In this document: positions 53,931 to 62,243 of the stretch, piece after piece
Position numbering within the stretch: the stretch's first letter is position 1
Layout of the letters: the number at the start of each line of letters is the position of its first letter
DNA from: CAWJPW01 sp963844845
Lineage (GTDB): Bacteria; Acidobacteriota; Thermoanaerobaculia; Thermoanaerobaculales; Sulfomarinibacteraceae
Length of the DNA stretch: 64,000 bases
NCBI GenBank assembly: GCA_963844845.1
Contig: CAWJPW010000003.1
Coordinates: 682,001-746,000 of the forward strand
Reading direction: 5' to 3'
The notes under the pieces: generated by a model
The model's input: only the letters and a program-made list of their open reading frames with translations
What the model was told of the DNA's origin: nothing
The model's database searches: none
Position numbers and translations under genes: made by a program

Positions 53931-53989
53931 CCATGACGTTCACCGCGAGCGCGCCTCGTACGAGGAGGCGCTTCAGGAGAACGTCATGG
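53931..53989. repeat. nested inverted repeat
   Basis: Outer perfect arms CCATGACGTTC (53931-53941) and GAACGTCATGG (53979-53989) enclose an inner stem GCGCCTC-GTAC-GAGG(A)GGCGC (53951-53971) built on the 12-bp palindrome CCTCGTACGAGG. Such two-level symmetry could extrude as a cruciform or form a branched hairpin in single-stranded DNA or RNA. Confidence 0.6.
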
Positions 53990-54083
53990 ATGGCACGTCC
54001 CGTCGGAGGATCTGTGCTTTGGGGCGGCGTGCCCCGGTGGGAGCTCGCCTCTGGCTGCAGGCTTGTGCCGGCTTCGGCCAGGG

Positions 54084-54136
54084 GGTCCTTCGACGCGCTC
54101 CGGCCCTCCGGGCCTCCGCTTGCTCAGGATGACAGG
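54084..54136. repeat. REP-like dispersed repeat element (probable)
   Basis: Reads GGTCCTTCGACGCG ... GC-rich hairpin (CGGCCCTCCGGGCC) ... GCTCAGGATGACAGG. On the minus strand this has the TCATCCTGAGC ... GTCGAAGGACC form familiar from dispersed intergenic repeats in many bacteria. Only one copy was noticed here. Confidence 0.45.
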
Positions 54137-54318
54137 TAGTGGTTGGAGCGCCGTCTACCGTCGCCGCAGGCGGCGGCACCGGGTGGGTGGGTGGGACACG
54201 GCGTCGACGAGGGGGACGGCGTCGCCTTCGTCGCGAGGGCCGCGAGGTGGCGTTCCCCGTGGTGGTGCAGCCGCCGCGGGGGGCGCCGCATCGCGGGCCG
54301 CAGCAGAAGGCGCCTGAG

Positions 54319-54370
54319 CCGTCCCGCGGCGGGACGCAGCTTCGCTGCGTTCCGGCCGCCGTAAGGCGGC
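54319..54370. repeat. three consecutive short hairpins
   Basis: CGTCCCGC / GCGGGACG (54320-54336), ACGCAGC / GCTGCGT with TTC loop (54334-54350), and GCCGCC / GGCGGC with a GTAA (GNRA-type) loop (54355-54370), back to back. Confidence 0.5.
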
Positions 54371-54451
54371 AGACGTTTCCATGGCTTTGAGCAACGGTAG
54401 GAGTCGCGCCGCCGTCGGTTCTCTGGGTGCGATTTGCGTCCGAATCGAGGA

Positions 54452-54474
54452 GGGACTGATCTCGTGATCGTCCC
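54452..54474. repeat. hairpin with one bulge
   Basis: GGGAC(T)GATC, loop TCGT, GATCGTCCC: nine pairs with one bulged T. Confidence 0.45.
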
Positions 54475-54603
54475 GACGAAGATGAGGGAGCAAAGCGCGG
54501 CCAGAGGGCCGGCGCCGGCGCGACCCATACATTTCAGAGAGAGCGGGTTCTCCCTATCCTTCCAGAGCATGTTCTCGGGCGTACCGGGCCGCCGGGGCAC
54601 GGC

Positions 54604-54702
54604 GCCGTGGCGGAGCCACGGCCGGACGCGAGGGAGGTGCCGCGCACACGCTTGCGTGTGCGACGGCGCCGACCGAGTGGCCGTCAAGGCCGCGAAGCGG
54701 CC
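54604..54702. repeat. three further hairpins
   Basis: GCCGTGGC / GCCACGGC (54604-54622), CGCACACGC / GCGTGTGCG (54643-54662) and GGCCGC / GCGGCC with a GAA loop (54688-54702), all perfect. Confidence 0.5.
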
Positions 54703-54833
54703 GGCGTGCTCCGGGGGCTCCATGTCGTCGCGCCGAGGACGGGCTTTCCTGAGGCCATCGACGCCCTGGTATGCTCTTCGGCCAGGCTCGCAACGGTGAT
54801 CCGCCGTTCGTCAGGGCCCGGGAGGAGGCGGTC

Positions 54834-55412
54834 ATGAAGCGTTCACTGGGCGCGCGGACGCTGGCGTTCACCACCCCGGTGTGGGTGATCGGAACCTACG
54901 ATGATGCCGGACGGGCCAACGTCATGACTGCGTCGTGGGCCGGCATCTGCTGCTCGCGGCCCCCCTGTGTGGCGGTGTCCCTGCGCCGTGCCACTTACAC
55001 CTACGGCTGTCTCGTCTCGCGCGGGGCGTTCACCGTGAGCGTCCCGGACACGGACCACGCCGCCGCGGCCGACTACTTCGGCATCGCCTCGGGCCGCGAG
55101 GTGGACAAGCTCACCGCCGCCGGTCTCACTGCTGTTGCCAGCGAGCTGGTTGACGCCCCCTACGTGGCCGAGCTCCCGCTGGTCCTCGAGTGCCGGCTCA
55201 GCCACACCCTCGAGCTGGGGCTGCACACGCTGTTCGTGGGCGAGATCCTCGACGTCAAGGCCGACGAGACCGTGCTGGGCGACGACGGCCTGCCGGTGCC
55301 GGAGCAGGTGAGGCCGTTCAGCTACGCCCCTGAAGCGCGTGCCTACCACGCCCTCGGCGAGCGCCTGGGACAGGCCTACACCATGGGCCTCGGCATCGCC
55401 GGGAAGCGCTGA
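54834..55412 (+). CDS. flavin reductase-like (FMN-binding split barrel) protein
   Basis: 192 residues from ATG at 54834 (GGAGGAGG upstream). The pattern fits the DIM6/NTAB flavin reductase family: PVWVIGTYDDAGRANVMTASW, CCSRPPCVAVSLRRATYTYG, and the GAFTVSVP segment. Such proteins bind FMN and reduce flavins or use them as cofactor. It is followed 15 bp later by an EamA transporter gene that may be co-transcribed. The specific substrate is unknown. Confidence 0.82.
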   Translation: MKRSLGARTLAFTTPVWVIGTYDDAGRANVMTASWAGICCSRPPCVAVSLRRATYTYGCLVSRGAFTVSVPDTDHAAAADYFGIASGREVDKLTAAGLTAVASELVDAPYVAELPLVLECRLSHTLELGLHTLFVGEILDVKADETVLGDDGLPVPEQVRPFSYAPEARAYHALGERLGQAYTMGLGIAGKR

Positions 55413-55427
55413 GCCGAGAATCTCTCG

Positions 55428-56357
55428 TTGACCGCACGGGTTCTCGAAGGGGTGTCGACTCGTCCCGCGCAGCTCGTCCGCCTGTGGGCGGTCGTAGGAG
55501 TGTTGGCGATCTCCTTCTCGGCGGTGTGGGTGCGCCTCGCCGCCGCCCCGCCGGAGACCGCCGCTTTCCTTCGCATGGCGTATGCCCTGCCGGTGCTGGT
55601 GCTGCTGTGGCTGCCGCTCCGGCAACGCGACTCGAGGAGCGGCCGGCAGCGGCTCCTGGCGGTTGCGGCCGGCGTCGTCCTGGCGGTGGACCTCTCCTTC
55701 TGGCACCGCTCCATCGGTCTCATCGGCGCCGGCCTCGCCACGGTGCTGGGGAACACCCAGGTGGTATTCGTGGGGGCCGCGGCGTGGCTGCTCCACCGCG
55801 AGCGCCCCACACTTCTCGCCCGGGCGCTGGTGCCGGTGGTTTTCGTCGGCGTGGTGCTCATCTCCGGCCTGGGGATGCCGGACGCCTACGGCGCGGACCC
55901 CGTGGTGGGCGCGCTCTTCGGCCTCGTCACAGGTCTCAGCTACTCGGCGTTCCTGCTGGTATTCCGCGCTTCGAACCGCATGCTGGTGCCGGCGGTGGGT
56001 CCGCTCCTGGACGCCACCCTCGGCGCGGCCGCGGGTGCCTTGGTCATCGGCCTCGCCGACGGCGGCCTGCGCTTCGACCTGGGCTGGCCCAGCCACCTGT
56101 GGCTCGTCGCGCTCGCGCTCGGCTCGCAGGTGCTGGGCTGGCTCCTCATCAGTCGCGCTCTTCCCCGCATGGCGGCCCTCGACAGCTCGGTGATGCTGCT
56201 GCTGCAGCCGCTGGCCGCGGTGCTGTGGGGCTTCCTCGTGTTCGCCGAGGCGGTCTCGCCCGTGCAGTGGGCCGGGGTCGTCCTCGTCCTTGCCGGGGTT
56301 GGCCTGCTCTCCCTACGTGGCAGCGTCGAGAAGACGGCCGGCGCCGTGCCCGAATAG
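55428..56357 (+). CDS. EamA/DMT-family transporter
   Basis: 309 residues with ten hydrophobic helices in two repeated five-helix EamA units (first WAVVGVLAISFSAVWVRLAAAPPET..., second SALFGLVTGLSYSAFLLVFR). It is an inner-membrane metabolite permease; substrate unpredictable. The start may be TTG 55428 or in-frame GTG 55452; neither has a strong Shine-Dalgarno. Confidence 0.83.
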   Translation: MTARVLEGVSTRPAQLVRLWAVVGVLAISFSAVWVRLAAAPPETAAFLRMAYALPVLVLLWLPLRQRDSRSGRQRLLAVAAGVVLAVDLSFWHRSIGLIGAGLATVLGNTQVVFVGAAAWLLHRERPTLLARALVPVVFVGVVLISGLGMPDAYGADPVVGALFGLVTGLSYSAFLLVFRASNRMLVPAVGPLLDATLGAAAGALVIGLADGGLRFDLGWPSHLWLVALALGSQVLGWLLISRALPRMAALDSSVMLLLQPLAAVLWGFLVFAEAVSPVQWAGVVLVLAGVGLLSLRGSVEKTAGAVPE

Positions 56358-56425
56358 TCACGGCGCTGGTCTGTTTGCATGATTCGGACATCGCGGCGAG
56401 AATGGCCGCCAGCGAAGGAGGGACC

Positions 56426-56803
56426 GTGGCTGAGAACGCACCCAAGACTCTGGCCGAGCTCGAGGTGGACGAGCACAACCTGTACCGTGAGGAGACCTTC
56501 ACCGATCTTAAGGTTGCCTCGATCCGGAGGCTCGAGCCCGTGAAGCCTGACGGCTCGCCCGATGCGGAGCGTCGCCCGGTGTTCGTGGCCCAGACTCAGC
56601 TCATGTCGCAGGTTGGACCGTTGCCGGTGCAGACGATCATCGAGGCGGCCGATCTGCGCGAAGCGCTCGAGAAGTTCCCCGGGGCCATCAGCCAGGCGGT
56701 GGACGAGATGATGGAAGAGGCTCGAGAGCTGCGCCGCCAGGAAGCCTCGCGCATCGTGGTGCCCGAGGGTGGTTTCGATCCCGGCAAGCTCAGCATGAAG
56801 TGA
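56426..56803 (+). CDS. conserved small hypothetical protein
   Basis: 125 residues from GTG at 56426, chosen because GGAGG lies 4 nt upstream; an ATG at 56402 is in frame but lacks this. It is a soluble acidic protein: TLAELEVDEHNLYREETFTD near the N-terminus, a beta-rich middle (RRPVFVAQTQLMSQVGPLPV), then a long amphipathic helix (ISQAVDEMMEEARELRRQEA). No known function or catalytic motif is recognisable. It resembles a family of uncharacterised proteins seen in environmental bacteria, by memory only. Confidence 0.75.
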   Translation: MAENAPKTLAELEVDEHNLYREETFTDLKVASIRRLEPVKPDGSPDAERRPVFVAQTQLMSQVGPLPVQTIIEAADLREALEKFPGAISQAVDEMMEEARELRRQEASRIVVPEGGFDPGKLSMK

Positions 56804-56866
56804 GCCGTCGCCAGCGGCGCCACGTCGCCACTGGTAATCGAGCGATATTTGGGATTCAATGAGGCC

Positions 56867-57322
56867 GTGCATGTGCATGTCGCCGACTTGAAGCCCGCCG
56901 CGCCGGCGCGGGTTCACCTGCTCCTGGCTGCGCTGCTGTGGACCACTGTGGGAGTGGTGCTGGCCGCGGTGGGGGCCCGCTGGACGCTGGGCGCCGAGCC
57001 GCGCTTCATGGTGTTGCTCATGGCCGCTGCGGTCGTGGTGGGCGTGCTCAAGGCCATCTTCGTGCTGGGGCGGGTGGCGGCCCGAATCGCCGAGCGCATC
57101 CGGCAGCGCGGCGACGGCCGCTGCCTCGGCGGCTTCCTCTCGCCGCGCTCGTGGCTGCTGGTCGCGGTCATGTCGGTGGGTGGCCGCCTCCTGCGCAGCA
57201 GCGGGCTGCCGCACGCGGTGGTGGGGCTCCTTTACCTCGCCATCGGGGTGGCCCTCGCCGCCGGCTCGTTGCGGCTCTGGCGGGCCTTCTGGCGCGAGCG
57301 AGCGGAGCGGAGTGCCGTGTGA
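56867..57322 (+). CDS. small four-helix membrane protein of unknown function
   Basis: About 151 residues with four hydrophobic segments and an Arg-rich loop (GRVAARIAERIRQRGDGRC). Start uncertain: GTG at 56867 has a TTCAAT hexamer 6 nt upstream (possible leaderless promoter), while TTG 56849 and GTG 56873 are also in frame. It overlaps the diguanylate cyclase gene by GTGTGA, so they are probably coupled. Confidence 0.6.
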   Translation: MHVHVADLKPAAPARVHLLLAALLWTTVGVVLAAVGARWTLGAEPRFMVLLMAAAVVVGVLKAIFVLGRVAARIAERIRQRGDGRCLGGFLSPRSWLLVAVMSVGGRLLRSSGLPHAVVGLLYLAIGVALAAGSLRLWRAFWRERAERSAV

Positions 57323-58308
57323 GGGAGGCGCCGGGTGTCGTGAAGAACGCAGGCGGCGGCCGGCCGGCGTGGCTTCTCGACGTGCCGTTGCGCCGCCTCT
57401 CCCGGGTCGCGGTGGCGGCTCTCGCCATGATGCTGCTGTCCGCCGTCGCCGCCCTCGACTGGATCACCGGAAGCGAGCTGTCATTCTCCATCTTCTACCT
57501 CGTACCGGTGTCGCTGGCGGCGGCCTACGGAGGCCGCACCCTCGGTCTCGCGACGGCGCTGCTGTCCGCCGCCGCCTGGCTCGCCGTGGACGTTGGCGGC
57601 GGACAGGCCTACTCCTCCGCGCTGATTCCTGTGTGGAACGTCGGCGTACGCCTCGGCTTCTTCGTGATCACCTCCTTGCTCGTGGCCCGGATCCGAACCC
57701 ACATCGCGGTGGAGGAACGGCTGGCGCGCGCCGACGGCCTCACCGGCGCCATGAACGGCCGGGCGTTCTACGAGGAGGGCGCGCGGCTGCTCCAGCTCGC
57801 CCGGCGCCACGGCCATCCCTTCACCGTGGGCTACCTGGACCTCGACGACTTCAAGCGCGTGAACGATCGCCACGGGCATGCCGCAGGCGATCGTCTCCTG
57901 CGAGGGATTGCCGCAGGTCTCCGTGACGCGGTGCGCGCACAGGACCTGGTGGCCCGGCTGGGCGGGGACGAGTTCGCGCTGCTCCTGCCCGAGACCGCCG
58001 AAGCGGGCACCGCAGCGGTGATGGCCAAGCTCGAGGTGCGCCTCCGCCCGGTACTCGCCGCCAGCGGCTGTGCCGTCGGCTACTCCGCCGGCTTCATCAC
58101 CTTCACGCTGGCGCCGGCCACCCTCGAAGCCGCCGTCGCCGCCGCTGATAGCCTGATGTACGAGGTCAAGGCCGGGGGCAAGGGCCGGGTGCTGCAGCGG
58201 ACGTGGAGCTCCGACGGCGATGGTGAACGATCTCGCGCGCGGGTGGACAGCGTCGCGACGGCCGGGCCGCCGCAGGCCCATTCCACAACCGCCGCGAAGG
58301 AGGAATGA
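57319..58308 (+). CDS. membrane-bound diguanylate cyclase (GGDEF)
   Basis: 329 residues from GTG at 57319 (GGAG 4 nt upstream). About four transmembrane helices (30-130) precede a GGDEF domain (~150-305) with LDLDDFKRVND, an intact GGDEF active site and an RxxD inhibitory site (RAQD) exactly five residues before it. It should make c-di-GMP from two GTP and be subject to product inhibition. A short disordered tail follows. It is coupled to a small membrane protein on each side; an EAL phosphodiesterase is also in this window (4574-5827). Confidence 0.9.
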   Translation: MREAPGVVKNAGGGRPAWLLDVPLRRLSRVAVAALAMMLLSAVAALDWITGSELSFSIFYLVPVSLAAAYGGRTLGLATALLSAAAWLAVDVGGGQAYSSALIPVWNVGVRLGFFVITSLLVARIRTHIAVEERLARADGLTGAMNGRAFYEEGARLLQLARRHGHPFTVGYLDLDDFKRVNDRHGHAAGDRLLRGIAAGLRDAVRAQDLVARLGGDEFALLLPETAEAGTAAVMAKLEVRLRPVLAASGCAVGYSAGFITFTLAPATLEAAVAAADSLMYEVKAGGKGRVLQRTWSSDGDGERSRARVDSVATAGPPQAHSTTAAKEE

Positions 58309-58682
58309 TGAGCTATCAGGCGTACAAGGTTCTGCACCTGCTCGGCGTGGTGTTCCTCTTCATGTCCCTGGGCGGCATGGCACTGCTGGGGATGAGCGGA
58401 TCGTTCAAACGGAGTGTGGTGGGGCGCCGATTGGCGGTTGTCAGCCACGGGGTCGCCCTCGCCATCATCCTGGTGGCGGGTTTCGGACTCCTCGCGCGGC
58501 TCGGCCTCATGGCCGGAGGGATCCCGGGCTGGGCGTGGCTCAAGCTCGGAATCTGGCTGCTCATGGGGGCTTCGGTAGTGGCCTTGAAACGCTCTGCCGG
58601 GCTGGCTCGAGTGCTCTGGTTCGTCCTCCCGCTCCTGGGAGCCCTCGCCGCCTGGCTCGCCGTCGCGAAGCCGGTGCTGTAG
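58308..58682 (+). CDS. small membrane protein, SirB2/CopD-like
   Basis: 124 residues from ATG at 58308 (AGGAGG 4 nt upstream; overlaps the GGDEF stop as TGATG). Four hydrophobic helices with histidines in membrane context (YKVLHLLGVVFLFMSLGG, VVSHGVALAI), reminiscent of SirB2/HemJ/CopD-type proteins that can bind heme. Function unknown; the resemblance is from topology and the His positions only. Confidence 0.65.
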   Translation: MSYQAYKVLHLLGVVFLFMSLGGMALLGMSGSFKRSVVGRRLAVVSHGVALAIILVAGFGLLARLGLMAGGIPGWAWLKLGIWLLMGASVVALKRSAGLARVLWFVLPLLGALAAWLAVAKPVL

Positions 58683-58831
58683 GCATACGAAGGTTTCGGT
58701 CTCGCGCCGGCGCTCGCGGCCCGGCGCGCAGCGGGTCGCCCCCTGCCCGGCGGCGGTGGCAGTGGAGAAACGGTCGAACGATGGGAGCTGCTGGGGGGCC
58801 GGTCGCGCTATCCTCGTTCGAGGAGATCACC

Positions 58832-60343
58832 ATGCCGGACTTCATCCTCGCCCTCGACCAGGGGACCACCAGCTCGAGGGCCATGGTCTTCGACCACGAA
58901 GGCCGGGTCTGTGGCGTCGCCCAGAAGGCCTTCCCCCAGATCTTCCCCCGCCCAGGATGGGTGGAGCACGACCCGGCCGCCATTTGGGCGACCCAGTCGG
59001 GGGTGGCCGCGGAGGCCCTTGCGGCGGCCGGCGTCCGTGCCTCCGACCTCGCCGCGGTGGGTATCACCAACCAACGAGAGACCACGGTCGTGTGGGACCG
59101 CCGCACCGGGGCGCCAATCCACAACGCCATCGTCTGGCAGGACCGCCGCACGGCCGAGATGGTGGACCGTCTCAAGGCGGATGGTCTCGAGGAGCGGTTC
59201 CGCGCGCGGACCGGTCTCATGCTCGATGCCTACTTCTCGGGGACCAAGCTGCGCTGGATCCTCGATCACGTGGACGGGGCGCGGGCCCGCGCCGAGCGCG
59301 GTGAGTTGGCCTTCGGCACGGTGGACAGCTGGCTCGTGTGGAAGCTCACCGATGGTGCGGTGCACGTCACCGACGCGTCCAACGCTGCGCGCACCCTGCT
59401 CTTTGACATCCACCGGCTCGAGTGGGATGAGGAGCTGCTCGAGCTCCTGGCGATCCCGCGCGCCGTGCTGCCCGAGGTACGCTCGTGCGCCGAGGTGTAT
59501 GGCGAGACGGCGGGCGGGATCCTCGGCGCCCGGGTGCGCATCGCTGGCATGGCGGGGGACCAACAGGCCGCGACCTTCGGCCAGGGCTGCTTCGCGCCGG
59601 GACAGGGCAAGAACACCTACGGCACCGGCTGTTTCCTGGTCCTCAACACCGGACACGAGGCGGTACCGTCGCGGCACCGGCTGCTCACGACGGTGGCATG
59701 GCAGCTCCCCGGCGGTGTGTGCTACGCCTTGGAGGGGAGCATCTTCATCGCCGGTGCGGTGGTGCAGTGGCTGCGCGACGGGCTCGGGCTCATCCGTGAG
59801 GCCGCCGACGTCGAGGCGCTGGCGCGGTCGGTGCCGGACAACGGCGGCGTGTACATGGTGCCGGCCTTCGCCGGGCTCGGTGCGCCCTACTGGGACCAGT
59901 ACGCCCGGGGCACGATCGTGGGCCTCACCCGTGGGAGCAGCGCCGGCCACCTCGCCCGCGCCGCCCTGGAGGGGATCGCCTTCCAGGTTGCGGACGTGGT
60001 CGCCGCCATGGACGGGGACTGCGGTACGCCGCTGAAGGAGCTGCGGGTGGACGGAGGCGCCGCCGCCAACGACCTGCTCATGCAGCTCCAGGCCGACATC
60101 CTCGGCGTGCCGGTGGTGCGGCCGGAGGTCACCGAGACCACCGCCCTTGGCGCGGCGGCGCTGGCCGGGCTGGCGGTGGGCTTCTGGCGTGACCAGGAGG
60201 AGATCTCCGGGCACTGGCGGGAGTCAGCGCGCTTCGAACCGGAGATGGCGGAGCCGCGGCGTCGGGAGCTCCTGAGTCGCTGGCGGAAGGCGCTCGAGAG
60301 GGCACGCGACTGGGAACCGCGAACGGTGGGAGGCAGTCCATGA
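58832..60343 (+). CDS. glpK: glycerol kinase
   Basis: 503 residues, standard length. FGGY-family motifs: LALDQGTTSSRA phosphate loop, ITNQRETTVVWDR, AIVWQDRRT, DAYFSGTKLRWILD, GQGKNTYGTGCF, and FAGLGAPYWD. It converts glycerol and ATP to glycerol 3-phosphate in the cytoplasm. The ATG has GAGGAG 6 nt upstream; an in-frame reading from 58220 is a shadow. It overlaps glpD by ATGA. No glpF is adjacent, so glycerol entry is by another route. Confidence 0.96.
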   Translation: MPDFILALDQGTTSSRAMVFDHEGRVCGVAQKAFPQIFPRPGWVEHDPAAIWATQSGVAAEALAAAGVRASDLAAVGITNQRETTVVWDRRTGAPIHNAIVWQDRRTAEMVDRLKADGLEERFRARTGLMLDAYFSGTKLRWILDHVDGARARAERGELAFGTVDSWLVWKLTDGAVHVTDASNAARTLLFDIHRLEWDEELLELLAIPRAVLPEVRSCAEVYGETAGGILGARVRIAGMAGDQQAATFGQGCFAPGQGKNTYGTGCFLVLNTGHEAVPSRHRLLTTVAWQLPGGVCYALEGSIFIAGAVVQWLRDGLGLIREAADVEALARSVPDNGGVYMVPAFAGLGAPYWDQYARGTIVGLTRGSSAGHLARAALEGIAFQVADVVAAMDGDCGTPLKELRVDGGAAANDLLMQLQADILGVPVVRPEVTETTALGAAALAGLAVGFWRDQEEISGHWRESARFEPEMAEPRRRELLSRWRKALERARDWEPRTVGGSP

Positions 60344-61905
60344 ACCGGGACGAGATGGTCGCTCGCCTCGAGGCTCCCGAGTACTGGGACCTCATCGTCA
60401 TCGGCGGCGGCGCCACCGGCCTCGGTACCGCGGTAGAGTCTGCGGCGCGCGGTTACCGCACGCTGCTGCTGGAGCAGCACGACTTCGGCAAGGCGACGTC
60501 GTCGCGCTCCACCAAGCTGGTGCACGGCGGAGTTCGCTACCTGCAGCAGGGTAACGTGGCCCTGGTGCTCGAGGCACTCAAAGAGCGTGGCCTCCTGATT
60601 CGCAACGCGCCTCATCTGGTGCGCCATCTCCCGTTCATCGTGCCCACGTACGACTGGTGGGAGGGGCCGTTCTACGGCGTCGGCCTCAAGCTCTACGACA
60701 TGCTGGCCGGCAAGCTGGGACTGCAGCCGTCGAAGACCCTGTCGCGTGAGGAGACCCTCGAGCGCCTGCCCACCGTCGAGCCGGAGGGCCTGCGCGGCGG
60801 TGTGATCTACTACGACGGCCAGTTCGACGACGCGCGCCTCGCCGTGAACCTGGCCGAGACGGCCGCCGATCTCGGCGCCGCGGTCGTCAACTACGTGCCG
60901 GTGACCGCGCTCAGCAAGCAGGACGGGCTGGTCACCGGGGTGGTGGCCCGCGATCTCGAGAGCGGCACGGACTACCGGCTCAACGCCCGGGTGGTGGTGA
61001 ACGCCACCGGGGTGTTTACGGATGTGGTTCGCCGGATGGACGAGCCGGGGGCGCAGACGATCGTCCAGCCGAGCCAGGGCGTGCACCTGGTGCTCGACTC
61101 GAGCTTCCTGCCCGGCGACAGCGCGGTCATGGTGCCCCACACCGACGACGGCCGCGTGCTGTTCGCGGTGCCGTGGCACGGCCGCGTGGTGGTGGGCACA
61201 ACCGACACCCCGGTCGACAGCGTCGAGCTCGAGCCACGACCCCTGGCCGAGGAGATCGACTACCTCCTGTCCTACGCCGCGCGTTACCTCACCCGCGACC
61301 CCGCGCCGTCCGACGTGCTCAGCGTCTTCGCCGGGCTGCGCCCGCTGGTGCGCGCCGGCGAGGGCAAGGACACGGCGTCGCTCTCCCGCGACCACACGCT
61401 CACGATCTCGGCCTCCGGCCTGGTCACCATCACCGGTGGGAAGTGGACGACCTACCGCAAGATGGCTGAGGATACGGTGGATCAGGCCGCGGTCGTGGCG
61501 GGCCTGGACGAGCGCCCATCCACCACCGCCAGCCTGCGCCTGCACGGCTGGCTCAAGGTGCCTGGCGCCGAGCCGCCCCTCGACGTCTACGGTTCCGACG
61601 CACCGGCGGTAGGTGCGTTGCTGCGCGAGCGGCGCGGCTGGGATGCGCCGCTCGAGCCCCGGTTGCCCTACCTGCGTGGCGAGGCGGTCTGGGCCGCTCG
61701 GCACGAAATGGCGCGCACGGTGGAGGACGTGCTGGCGCGGCGCACCCGGGCGCTGCTGCTCGACGCCCGCGCCAGCATTGCGGCGGCGCCGTCGGTCGCC
61801 GAGTTGCTCGCCCGCGAGCTGGGTCGCTCGCGCGGTTGGCAGCGTGACCAGGTTGCGGCCTACACCGAGCTCGCCAAGGGGTACCTGCTCGAGACCGGGC
61901 CCTGA
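60340..61905 (+). CDS. glpD: FAD-dependent glycerol-3-phosphate dehydrogenase
   Basis: 521 residues. N-terminal FAD motif GGGATG, SRSTKLVHGGVRYLQ, the long FAD-binding and substrate domain with GGKWTTYRKMAEDT, and a C-terminal helical domain (VWAARHEMARTVEDVLARRTR). It oxidises glycerol 3-phosphate to dihydroxyacetone phosphate and feeds electrons to the quinone pool at the membrane. It follows glpK with an ATGA overlap, making a complete glycerol catabolic pair. Confidence 0.95.
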   Translation: MNRDEMVARLEAPEYWDLIVIGGGATGLGTAVESAARGYRTLLLEQHDFGKATSSRSTKLVHGGVRYLQQGNVALVLEALKERGLLIRNAPHLVRHLPFIVPTYDWWEGPFYGVGLKLYDMLAGKLGLQPSKTLSREETLERLPTVEPEGLRGGVIYYDGQFDDARLAVNLAETAADLGAAVVNYVPVTALSKQDGLVTGVVARDLESGTDYRLNARVVVNATGVFTDVVRRMDEPGAQTIVQPSQGVHLVLDSSFLPGDSAVMVPHTDDGRVLFAVPWHGRVVVGTTDTPVDSVELEPRPLAEEIDYLLSYAARYLTRDPAPSDVLSVFAGLRPLVRAGEGKDTASLSRDHTLTISASGLVTITGGKWTTYRKMAEDTVDQAAVVAGLDERPSTTASLRLHGWLKVPGAEPPLDVYGSDAPAVGALLRERRGWDAPLEPRLPYLRGEAVWAARHEMARTVEDVLARRTRALLLDARASIAAAPSVAELLARELGRSRGWQRDQVAAYTELAKGYLLETGP

Positions 61906-61917
61906 TCTGCGGCCCGG

Positions 61918-62121
61918 TCAGCGGCGGGCGCGTGCCAGGGTTTTCCGGATCTTGCGGGCGAGGGTCTTCATGTCGAAGGGCTTTTTCGGGAAGCTCGACG
62001 AGCCGTCGTCGGCTCCCCTCGGGACCATCTCGTCCTCCGAGTACACGGGCATGGGCACCGCCGCCAACCCGGGCTGTGTCGGGTGGCGGGCGGCTCGGAT
62101 GAGGGTTCCATGGTGACCCAC
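61918..62121 (-). pseudogene. C-terminal remnant of a response-regulator receiver
   Basis: On the minus strand the 67 codons end in PKKPFDMKTLARKIRKTL, matching the conserved K-P lysine and last helix of a CheY-like receiver. Upstream RAARHPTQPGLAAVPMPVYS fits alpha4/beta5-type sequence. The N-terminal half with the acidic pair and phosphoacceptor is missing, and the sequence further upstream does not supply it in any frame. It is probably a truncated gene. Confidence 0.55.
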
Positions 62122-62204
62122 TCCACGGCCCGCGGACGACCTCGATGGCTGGCTGAAGTGAGCCGGAATCGAGGATTGGCGTGCTCTGTTGCTTGGGCGT
62201 GTAC

Positions 62205-62240
62205 TTGACGCTTCATACGATCGTTGGATACGGTCGTTGG
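62205..62240 (+). promoter_or_regulatory. promoter and tandem operator of the CecR-type regulator
   Basis: TTGACG (62205-62210) as -35. Two 13-bp direct repeats ATACGATCGTTGG (62215-62227) and ATACGGTCGTTGG (62228-62240) cover the spacer and -10 area (TACGGT, 62229-62234). The ATG at 62244 follows within 10 nt, so the mRNA is nearly leaderless. The repeats are good candidates for autoregulatory binding. Confidence 0.5.
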
Positions 62241-62243
62241 ATC

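Larger units (their letters stand above)
53691..54833. other. 1.1-kb hairpin-dense region without a supported gene
   Basis: Between the TPR kinase and the flavin reductase. Open frames of up to 199 codons here have no domain, no start signal and Arg/Pro/Ala-rich products typical of non-coding GC-rich DNA. Instead it contains many perfect or near-perfect inverted repeats (listed separately). It may be a mosaic of REP-like elements, a decayed mobile element, or structured RNA. Confidence 0.6.

Noticed and set aside
54124..54723. Minus-strand open frame of 199 codons in the hairpin region
   Set aside because: No Shine-Dalgarno or domain; the product is Arg/Pro-rich and its repeats come from the DNA hairpins.
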